Below, piece after piece: positions 56,407-64,000 of a stretch of 64,000 nucleotides of DNA (positions are counted from its first letter, which is position 1; every line of letters starts with the position of its first letter). The notes beneath the pieces were generated by a model, which saw only the letters and a list, made by a program, of their open reading frames with translations, had not been told where the DNA came from and ran no database searches. This DNA comes from Agelas oroides (lineage: Eukaryota > Porifera > Demospongiae > Agelasida > Agelasidae), in NCBI GenBank assembly GCA_949130485.1, contig OX422199.1, positions 2,718,402 to 2,782,401 on the forward strand, given 5' to 3'. The translations under genes were made by a program, and so were the position numbers.

Positions 56407-56473
<67 letters not shown>
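56407..56473. repeat. (GA)n microsatellite abutting a LITAF acceptor
   Basis: About 33 GA units. In the LITAF RNA this is a CT repeat ending TCTCCCAG at exon 56402-56361. Confidence 0.98.
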
Positions 56474-56475
<2 letters not shown>

Positions 56476-57033
56476 AGCTACAACTCTGTGGTCAAGACTC
56501 ACACAGGAAAGGCACATACAGATTGGTGAAGCCCATTCCCGTCTGATGTACTGACTGATGTGCGGCTAACACCACTCTCTGTACAAAGGGAGATAAAGTA
56601 CCACTACTGACGAGAACACACGGTAATAAGAATACACTTCTCTGGATATTGCATGGTGTAACTAGGATTTATGGTCAATAACCACTTGAGTTAGTGTGCA
56701 TAGCCTATAAACTATCGGGAAATCATTCTGTAAATATCTTAGATTCGACAGTTCTGGATAAAAATGCAATATTATTCCATTGCATATTTAGATTGGTTCA
56801 CCAGATTCGAAGTGCCGCGTTGCTGAATTTCCAGAAATCAATTGTTCTTCATAGCCGATATATTTATGCATCTACACTGTACAAAGTGCATACTAGCCCC
56901 ACCCTCTGAAGTTCAGCCCCACCCTTAACAAAAGTTTAGCAATGCAGCACTTTGAATGTGATGATGCAATCGAAATCTGGTATGTCAGAACCACGGCATA
57001 CCCTGCAAATTTTAGCCCTGCCCTTAGGTTATC

Positions 57034-57563
57034 TACCGTATTGTCCTGAGCAAGTGCCCATGGGCGCTCGCAGCTCAAGCACCAACAAAATGAGGGTGGG
57101 CGGTTACACGGAGGAGGTGCTTGAATGGTTCGACTATCTCCGCGCAAGCGGCCACCCCGGATGCACAGTTAGCTGCCAGGGTGTACTGAATCGTTGTGCT
57201 TCGTTGAGGCCAGCCCAACAGTGGAGAAAGCTGTATTGTGTTAGAAAGCGGACCGACTCGTAGCCTCGTTGCCAAGCTTTCGTAGCATTCGTCACTTGTA
57301 GTACGCAAATTACATGCTGCAGTCGAAGAATGCTGCGAACAAGGCTACTGACAGGTGTGTGCGAAACTTTGCCGGATGTCGTGGCAGCTGAAGCATATCA
57401 GAACAATCACAGCTATATGTGTGAGCTCAGCGGACCTACTTTTGATTCACTACGCAAGAGTTTAACATGGTGGGCGGTTACACGGAGGACCTAAAAAATC
57501 ACAAAACTGTCAAAATTGGGGGGTGGGGGCTTGCGTGGGGATGGGCACTTGCCAGGGACAGTA
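57034..57563. mobile_element. 530-bp foldback with TACCGTAYTGTCC ends and protein remnant
   Basis: TACCGTATTGTCCTGAGCAA at the left and its counterpart GGGCACTTGCCAGGGACAGTA at the right (one base longer) pair over GTGCCC. The interior has GTGGGCGGTTACACGGAGGA twice (57093, 57471) and an open frame at 57090-57263 (+) starting MRVGGYTEEVLEWFDYL. The latter resembles an ancient DNA-binding fragment but is not assigned. An 87-bp MITE (57261-57347) is nested inside. A fragment with the same CCATGGGCG / GGGTGGGCG layout is near 128-175. Confidence 0.55.
57261..57347. mobile_element. 87-bp TAGCCTCG MITE nested in a larger element
   Basis: TAGCCTCGTTGCCAAGC and GCGAACAAGGCTA with inner CGTAGCATTCGTC / GAAGAATGCTGCG. 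Nested within 57034-57563. Confidence 0.65.
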
Positions 57564-57569
57564 CCACAG

Positions 57570-57894
57570 TAGTCTCGTGCCCAGACCCCACCTGCGAGGA
57601 GAGGGTCTGGTGACATCTGGCTGATTCCTCGGGCTTCATTAAAAATTCATAGCTTATTGTATGCATAGTTGTGAACTGATAACTAATTTATGCGCCAAAA
57701 AAGTGCTGTGTCATCGTATTGAAGTAGTCAAGAATTTCCGGTGTTGCAACCACAGATTGTGTTTTCTGCAACGTGATTGGCACGAGCAAAATTCCTCGTC
57801 GAAAACCAATCAACTTAATGAAGCCGAGGAATCGGCTGAAGGTCACCAGACCTTTTTTTTCCTCGTGAGAGGGCGGGGTCTGGGTATGAGACTA
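57570..57894. mobile_element. 325-bp TAGTCTCG foldback, perfect 9-bp duplication
   Basis: TAGTCTCGTGCCCAGACCCC and GGGGTCTGGGTATGAGACTA; nonamer GTACCACAG at 57561-57569 and 57895-57903. Same subfamily as 41782-42092 (shared CTCGGGCTTCATTAAAAATT). Confidence 0.93.
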
Positions 57895-58911
57895 GTACCA
57901 CAGTGGTACGGTAATTGCATGGTCCTTGTTGTCAAGCACATGTGCAAGAGTTCACACAACATGGGTACCGGGTGGAACATGGTTATAGTTTACACACAAC
58001 TTATTATCAGCTGTACTGCACTTGTTGTCATTAAACAATGGTTACATGATAAGTACTAGCCTTGTTCCAAGGCCACTCCCAGATTTTATCTTGCAGCTGT
58101 GGAGAAAATCAGGAGAAGGCTATTACGATGCCAGGGACTGTAAATGGTGGACTTGGTTAGTACGTAATGTGGACTCGGTTTCATAGTGATGGCAACGTGC
58201 CTACGCAAAATGCGGCCAGTACAGCAAGCGATCTAACCATAGATAGTAGGGACAGCATACGTCTCTATTATTTACCTATGTGCCTATATGTTGACAGAAA
58301 GGGACCGGGAAAGCAGCAGGCTGAGGGCAAGCGTGTCACTCCGTGTCAAAACAAGGGTCAGCACTCAAGCTACTACAATGGTAGACAAATAAACTGATGG
58401 TAAGGCTAGTTGTAGGTATGTACAAGTTATCTAAGCTGTTCTATAGCCGTGGCTCTGAGCCTCCTTGATGATAGTGGTCCAAATGCAGACACTTGTTTTG
58501 ACATGGAGCAACACGCTTGCCCTCAGCCTGCTGCTTTCCCAATCCCTTTCAGTCAATGTGCAAGCATAACACCTTCCACTAACACCTTCCACCTCGTTTG
58601 CTAGTGACTTGGTACTTGCGAAGTCCATAGCTATTGGCAAAACGTCTAGGCAAACTAAATCGCTTGTACAGGTCCCAAAATCCTAGATGGAATCCTGAAA
58701 GAGAATAAAGCGTTGGGTGAAGACCTGGAAACCAGGCCAATGTAAGTAACCACTGCTGAGAATGGTGGACACTCTCCGCTCACATGGCCTTCCTTATAAG
58801 GCTACATTTTATAGTAACCTTTGGTGGTTATGTTTTGGGTTACATTGCGTTTATGTACTGTCAAAACTAAACCACAGTAAGGAAGTGAGTGGGTACTCAG
58901 TCCACAGTAGG

Positions 58912-59103
58912 TTAGCTGGTACCAGGTAGGCTTTCCGGTCCAGATTTTGTCTCGCAGCTTCACTGGGGGGTACTGGTTTTGTCTGCACTGGTTGCTGATG
59001 GGGAAGCTTCTGCTTCTTCTGCAAGCAAACACGCAGCTTTGCTTCCGATTTTTCTCCAAAGCTGTGAGACAAAATCCAGAACGGAAAGCCTGGGTTTGAG
59101 GCT
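58912..59103. mobile_element. TAGCCTCA-type foldback, partly decayed
   Basis: AGGCTTTCCGGTCCAGATTT with TGTCTCGCAGCT pairs with AGCTGTGAGACAAAATCCAG and AACGGAAAGCCT; the outer right end is GAGGCTA, the outer left TAGCTGG. The minus-strand open frames here are by-products of the inverted repeat. Confidence 0.6.
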
Positions 59104-59509
59104 AGTTCCCAGGCTCTCATGTGGGAATAAATAGTCACATACCCACACTCTTGTGCATGAGACTGTTTGAAAAGAGGGTCTGGTAATCTGAGCAACTTTT
59201 CTTGTCACATGGGTGGGGTCACTCTCAGATTGAGAGCTCATATAATTATTTGTGCAAGACATAAGCGATCGTATTTTGAACCAAACTGGATGTAAAGAAA
59301 ACTTGTCTCATCATTTTTCCCCCCAGGTATCTCAGAAACTTCACTACCATCTCAAGCTTTTGTGAATTGTACAAGTGCAGCAGTGTAAGCTGCCAGGAAA
59401 TTTGACTCCCCAATGTAAGACTCAATTATCTCTTTATGCAGCAGGCTCTGCCCTATGAGTATGTGAAAAATAAAGGTCACTCAGAACGTCAGACCCTCTT
59501 TCTCTTTCT

Positions 59510-59544
<35 letters not shown>

Positions 59545-59695
59545 AGGGGGAGTTAATTGTTTATGGAAATAACTATAACACTAATTGGGCAGGTATTTAT
59601 TTCCAAAATATTTCCAGAACCATCTGTGGGAGGAGGACATAGGTTAAGTTTCTCTGACTTAGTTGCTGGAAGAGGCTATCCCCAACCCTGCCAAC

Positions 59696-59774
59696 CTGAC
59701 TGGGAGTCCAGTAGCTGGTCATCCACCTCACCAACAAGGGGACGACGCGCGTTCCTCACCTTCACTTGCACACC
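59696..59774 (-). CDS. Possible internal exon, unrecognised
   Basis: Acceptor GTCTGTTCTCCAG and donor TCAG|GTTGGC bracket 26 codons plus one base: GVQVKVRNARRPLVGEVDD, then QLLDSQS. It looks protein-like and could be an upstream exon of the LITAF-domain gene, but its phase does not fit exon 56402-56361 directly. Confidence 0.3.
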
Positions 59775-59800
59775 CTGGAGAACAGACACACACAGCAGTA

Positions 59801-59943
59801 CAGTAGAACCCTCTCTTAGAGGACACTCCTAAATAAACTGTTCTATTCAGGACACCTGAACAAACGCCAACTTCTTGTAAATACGCTCTGAATGAAGGAC
59901 ATCTTACTAATCAGGAGGATGTTTGTAATAGAGGATTCTACTG
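59801..59943. mobile_element. 143-bp mariner-type MITE with TA flanks
   Basis: CAGTAGAACCCTCTCTTAGA and GAGGATTCTACTG as inverted ends, each directly flanked by TA. Interior GAACAAACGCC / AGGACATC variants. Related ends are seen at 1188-1665. Confidence 0.75.
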
Positions 59944-60384
59944 TAATTATACCAAACAGAGGCTATCTGTCTGAGCCTGTGAAGTAACTTATTGTGTCGC
60001 TCCGCAGTTTCAGACTCTCAACCAACACACCCTGAATGAGTAGACGTCTAAACAACCTTGAGGTCTTATCTTGTAATGTCTATCCAAGTGCTAGACCCTC
60101 AACTGTTCACAAATTGAAAAAAGACCCATGTCTATCTAAGACGATCTCCCAGGCCATCCTCCACTGCTCTCGCATACTGTAAGCACTCCAACACTGGCTG
60201 GTAGCAAGGGCCTGGAGATGAGGCTAGATGCAGAATACATCACAAATGTTCTACAGCAAGTCATCGTTGCCAGCCACAATACTATGGCAAAGCCCCCCAT
60301 GTACACTTAAGATGGAAGCTATATAATGATGCCTGCAGCTGTATACACAGTGGTGACCTTGAACTGGTGACTATGCTTGGGGTG

Positions 60385-60480
60385 GGCTTCGTGACTCAGA
60401 AGGTGGAGCATCAGAGTACTAAGAGGAAGGTTGCAGGCTCGCGTCCAGCAGAAGTCCACTTTTTCTCCTACCCAAAAAAC
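60385..60480 (+). mobile_element. Probable tRNA-derived SINE, second copy
   Basis: A-box-like GTGACTCAGAAGGTGG and B-box-like GGTTGCAGGCTCGCGTCC (60429-60446), followed by AAGTCCACTTTTTCTCCTAC. The tail resembles that after 37665. Confidence 0.45.
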
Positions 60481-60823
60481 GCTAAGCTTTCAGACTAACC
60501 AGGGTAGGCTGGGTTTGACTTAAACAACATCTATGAATTTGTATAGTCACTGAAACTGACCAGTGTAAAATGCCTGTAGAATGGTGATCAAGTGTGTTAC
60601 ATCACGTTTATCCTCTAAACAATGAGCACTTTGACATAGAAACACTGTCAGTATAGCTGCTTCTGAACCACACTGATACTGTATAGATCCCATTCTGAGT
60701 ATCCAGTTTTTATGGTGTTTCGCCACATTGGAGGGGGACAAACGATTGTGGCAACCTCGGTGAAAAATGCCTTACGTGCTGCACACAACGCTTACCAGTT
60801 CCTTTCCAAAAGACTCACTATAC

Positions 60824-60910
60824 TAGCCTCGTTCCCAGGCCCTGCCCAGCTTTCCGTTGCTTCCGTACTGCAAGCGACGGAAAGCTGGGCGGGGCCTGGG
60901 AACGAGGCTA
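60824..60910. mobile_element. 87-bp TAGCCTCG MITE with 9-bp duplication
   Basis: Perfect ends TAGCCTCGTTCCCAGGCCCT and mirror; flanks TCACTATAC and TCACTATAT (one difference). It is nearly a complete palindrome and close to the 38666-38766 element. Confidence 0.92.
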
Positions 60911-61641
60911 TCACTATATAACACGTTGATGTAACTCATTAATATAAACCTGTGGAGCTCTGCACTTGCCCTCTTATGTGACTTAATGCTATGGAAGCCG
61001 GGTGCTGAGAAAGGGGTGTATATGCTGCTCAAAAGCATTAACATCAACTATAGTTTTACATTCTGCTGCACAAGTACGAACTTATACTCCATACAGTAAC
61101 CTGGTGAAAAGCAACCCTATGGCTCTGGCAAATCAAAACCTTACCCAAACAGAAAAGGAGATTGGAATGTACGTACATGATGGCTGTTTTCGTGAAAGGA
61201 TCCTGATTCCCTCAGGAGATGTCGCTCATCCCAACTCTTAGCCATCTGCTGCAAGAGAACAAACAAACCTCATGCTAATACCAGACTCTCTTCTGTTCGC
61301 CGTTTGTTCATCACCTACAAAATGGACCCCTTTATAAGCATCAGGATTCCGTGGTATTTCGTCATATTGGAGGTCACGCACTAAGTCAGTACTGATCTGC
61401 TAGTGTGTTGACATGAGTGACATCAACATGCTGTAACAGCGACTCTATGGAAGGGCCAGACAGGAAGTGGTAAGTCAGACTACTCGACCAACTTCTATAT
61501 AGCTGATTTCATGACGCTCACTGCTACCACACTCACTGTAATTACGTGATGTTTCTTGAGATCAAGGAATGCTGTGCAATCACAGCAGTCATATGAAAAT
61601 TCATGAGACGTCAGAAAGAAATGACTCTGATTTTCCATTCC

Positions 61642-61723
61642 TAGCCTCGTTCCCAGGCTCTCCCCTCACCCCAACAAAAAATAAAAATCGTCGGGGCGAG
61701 GGGAGAGCCTGGGAACGAGGCTA
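61642..61723. mobile_element. 82-bp TAGCCTCG MITE with 9-bp duplication
   Basis: Perfect 17-bp ends TAGCCTCGTTCCCAGGC; flanks TTCCATTCC and TACCATTCC. The stem continues CTCTCCCCTC / GAGGGGAGAG, with a short A-rich loop. Confidence 0.92.
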
Positions 61724-62508
61724 TACCATTCCCTTGTCTGATCCTTCCATGGGTACATTGTATTCATATCACTACATGAACAGCTCTGACCTCCATGCTT
61801 AGTATTCACTCTCCAATATGACATAACACCATGGAAACCGAATACTCGGAAAGGGGTCAATACACAGTTGGTAAAGGGTAACTACATTTGCAACAACATA
61901 CAACCAAATGTCAAGTTATTGACAGCTGTAGCATGTAAGCACATACATAACACCAAATAGAGTTCTTGGACATGAATGCTACCAGCACACCTAATATATT
62001 TTAGTACGCAACAAAGCGTTTGTAAGAGGACACCTAAACTCATCACCAGACCTCAACAACACAAATAGGCATGGTGGAGACAATGCCTTGTGTGTGCCAA
62101 TTTCAAGCCTTACAAACGGATAACTAGGATAACTAGCTAAAATCAGTAAATTTCTAGCTGGTTTGTAAAGCATAATTTAATATTACAACAACCAGCAACC
62201 ACCTCAGCAGACCAGTACTTGCCCTTCGGCTACGGAAATTCACCAGACCAAAGCTTACATGACCCACACAAACTTACTCGTCTAGTTTTACGTGGTATGA
62301 GTAGAGGACTCAAGCACTACGTTTCTCCGGGAGAGCAGCGGGTGATCATGCGCTTGCACAGCTGTCTTGCCGATCTAGTTTCGTTCCCAGTCCGTTGATC
62401 GGGAACGAGACCTACACAGACTGCACAAGGCAGCTCCGCCCACTTTTGGTTGTCGTAGCAACATAGTTGGCCTCATCACATCACCTCGCCGTCGGGGGTT
62501 TATACTTG

Positions 62509-62722
62509 ATGGTCCATGTGATGGCAGTGGTTCTGTGCAGGAGTAATGGGAAGGCTCTGCCGACTCCTCCCGGGCTGCGCGGCGCCCCACGAGTGACGAT
62601 CAAGAACGAGCCTGTCTCGACCGTTGCATCGCACCACGGCAAGAAGATCACCGCACGATCCGCGAAACACTACGCATGTGCCGAGCCTCAGAGAAAGGTT
62701 GTGTGGAAAGAGAATTTTGAAA
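62509..62722 (+). CDS. Possible exon with a SUMO-type motif, unrecognised
   Basis: From the ATG at 62509, 71 codons include KALPTPPGLRGAPRVTIKNE and KKITARSAKHYACAEPQRKV before a possible donor GAAAG|GTTTGC that is followed by a GT repeat. GC-rich, CpG-containing and codon-like. IKNEP fits the psi-K-x-E sumoylation consensus often found in transcription regulators. An alternative start is an acceptor TTCTGTGCAG at about 62540. No continuation was found before the window ends. The minus strand is also open here. Confidence 0.3.
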
Positions 62723-62729
62723 GGTTTGC

Positions 62730-62854
<125 letters not shown>

Positions 62855-63118
62855 AAACAATGAACAGTTCTTTTATGCATGCATCCTGAGACAGGCAGAT
62901 CTATGCTTACATGTACAAACCACACACCTAGTCTCACGTTTCAGTTCCACTTTCTAAGAGAGGGAAGGGTTAGTGTACTGTGTCCTGTACTGTGCAGTCC
63001 AATCACATTGTAGTATTTATAATGACAGTGTTCAACAGAGAGCCAAGATATCTTTTCCACTACAGCAGATGCTGCAAAAACCCATTTCTCAGGGAGTGTG
63101 CGACTTTGTGTAATAGCC

Positions 63119-63517
63119 TAGTCTCGCAAGCCAGACCCAACCAACCCCACCGCGGATCGCTTTCAGTATCGCACACGGGGAAGGAAGGGTCTGGTGACTC
63201 TCGGTAGGTTTCCGTGTGCACATGGAATGCATTAACGCCAAAAGTCACGAGGTTAATATTCGATTAAGCCATTAATTAAGTAGGTGCTATGAGCGCTAGT
63301 GTGGGTAACAAACTTTGCCACCATGCTCTTCCGATTCAGCGGTTTCACACGTCAAGAATAGCTCAGAGTTATGTGACCGTAGCCAATCAGATTGTCTACG
63401 CGGAAATCATGGCGTAGCACACGGAAACCTACCGAAAGTCACCAGACCCTTCCTTCCCCATGCGTGATACTGAAAGTGATCTGCACTGGGGTTAGTTGGG
63501 TGTGGCTTGCGAGACTA
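63119..63517. mobile_element. 399-bp TAGTCTCGCAAGCCA foldback, perfect 9-bp duplication
   Basis: Ends TAGTCTCGCAAGCCAGACCC / mirror, nonamer GTAATAGCC at 63110-63118 and 63518-63526. Inner arms pair GAAGGGTCTGGTGACTCTCG with its complement and GTAGGTTTCCGTGTGC with GCACACGGAAACCTAC. The 48-bp element at 39424 has the same ends. Confidence 0.93.
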
Positions 63518-63521
63518 GTAA

Positions 63522-63628
63522 TAGCCTTGTTCCCAGGCCTTCCCCACCTCCGTTTTAGATCGCTTGCATTTTGCAGAATTTGCAAGTGATCAAAAAGCTG
63601 GAGCCGGGGAAGGCCTGGGAACGAGGCT
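63522..63628. mobile_element. 107-bp TAGCCTTG foldback adjoining the previous element
   Basis: TAGCCTTGTTCCCAGGCCTT and AAGGCCTGGGAACGAGGCT, inner CCCCACCTCC / GGAGCCGGGG and GATCGCTTGCA / TGCAAGTGATC. Its left terminus overlaps the right target duplication of the 399-bp element. Confidence 0.85.
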
Positions 63629-63728
63629 CATTCGAAGTAGATATCTTAAGTCGACATTTTTTGAAATCTGTTTAAAGTCATTCAGCATTTCAGTGGAACG
63701 TGCATGGCCTATGCATGTACATTGTACA

Positions 63729-63990
63729 TCAAGAGCGCATAAGAACGGGCGGCTAGAGTAAGAGCGTGTAACTCCAATAGAAGCCCGTAGTCCGGGCAAA
63801 ATTATTGAACCGTACTAAAAATAGAACACCTGGTCACGTGCGCGCTTAGCAACAATGCATAGGGCCTATGTCAACGCAGTGTGCGCAGGGCGTGTTACTA
63901 TTTTTAGTACTGGCGGTAAATTCCGCCCGGTTTCGAATTTTACGTAGTTACACGCTCTTACTCTAGCCGCCCGTTCTTAAGCGCTCTTGA
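63729..63990. mobile_element. 262-bp foldback, TCAAGAGCGC ends, copy 2
   Basis: TCAAGAGCGCATAAGAACGG and its mirror at the right, arms of about 65 bp including GTTACTATTTTTAGTAC and complement. Flanked by TGTACA on both sides. Copy 1 is at 52219-52459. Confidence 0.85.
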
Positions 63991-64000
63991 TGTACATGTA

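Noticed and set aside
57090..57263. MRVGGYTEEVLEWFDYL frame as a host gene
   Set aside because: It sits inside a foldback whose GGTTACACGGAGG segment is repeated; it is more likely a relic of a transposon protein.
58802..59262. Minus-strand open frames of 85-114 codons
   Set aside because: They lie on the arms of a foldback element and mirror each other.

Overview
The window is metazoan nuclear DNA: multi-exon genes with GT-AG introns and matching phases, dense foldback transposons and long microsatellites. Gene content (an intron-poor CARD-NACHT-LRR gene, a TRIM-NHL gene, a CARD/ZU5/death-domain gene) best fits a sponge, probably a demosponge. That is an inference from protein families; no marker gene fixes the species.

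Layout. 1-5.2 kb: transposons and a 51-bp satellite, probably intron 1 of a flavoprotein gene (FOXRED2-like) whose signal-peptide exon is at 5.24-5.34 kb (-). 5.7-6.4 kb: a decayed NLR fragment (+). 6.5-8.8 kb: TRIM-NHL gene (-). 9.85-15.74 kb: CARD-NACHT-LRR gene (-) with one in-frame stop between its NACHT and LRR parts. 16.5-30.2 kb: ten-exon endosomal syntaxin (STX7/12 type, -), its introns filled with microsatellites and transposons, with two doubtful exon candidates inside. 32.1-33.2 kb: lipid-anchored stathmin-domain protein (+). 34.1-39.2 kb: KLHDC1/2-like kelch gene (+). 42.6-48.5 kb: nine-exon gene for a 1176-residue CARD-ZU5-UPA-ZU5-UPA-death protein (+). 49.8-50.2 kb: unrecognised two-exon 3' gene end (-). 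51.1-53.8 kb: a second stathmin-like gene (-) and a broken copy of its 3' end. 54.6-56.4 kb: LITAF-domain gene (-). 56.5-64 kb: mostly transposons, with two weak exon candidates.

Two themes stand out. First, several genes (TRIM-NHL, NLR, ZU5/death, LITAF) belong to families used in innate immune or death signalling. The most unusual is the CARD-(ZU5-UPA)x2-death protein: its second ZU5 keeps a His-Phe-Ser triad like the PIDD self-cleavage site, while the first has Asp-Phe-Ser. Second, repeats and gene structure are entangled. Microsatellites form the tract next to the 3' splice site of six exons, and one syntaxin intron has a long GT repeat at its 5' end and an AC repeat at its 3' end, able to pair in the RNA. 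Many foldback elements with very different interiors share TAGYCTCG-like termini and 9-bp target duplications, pointing to one Mutator-like mobilising system.

All exon models were built by hand from splice consensus, phase and protein similarity recalled from memory; no search was run.
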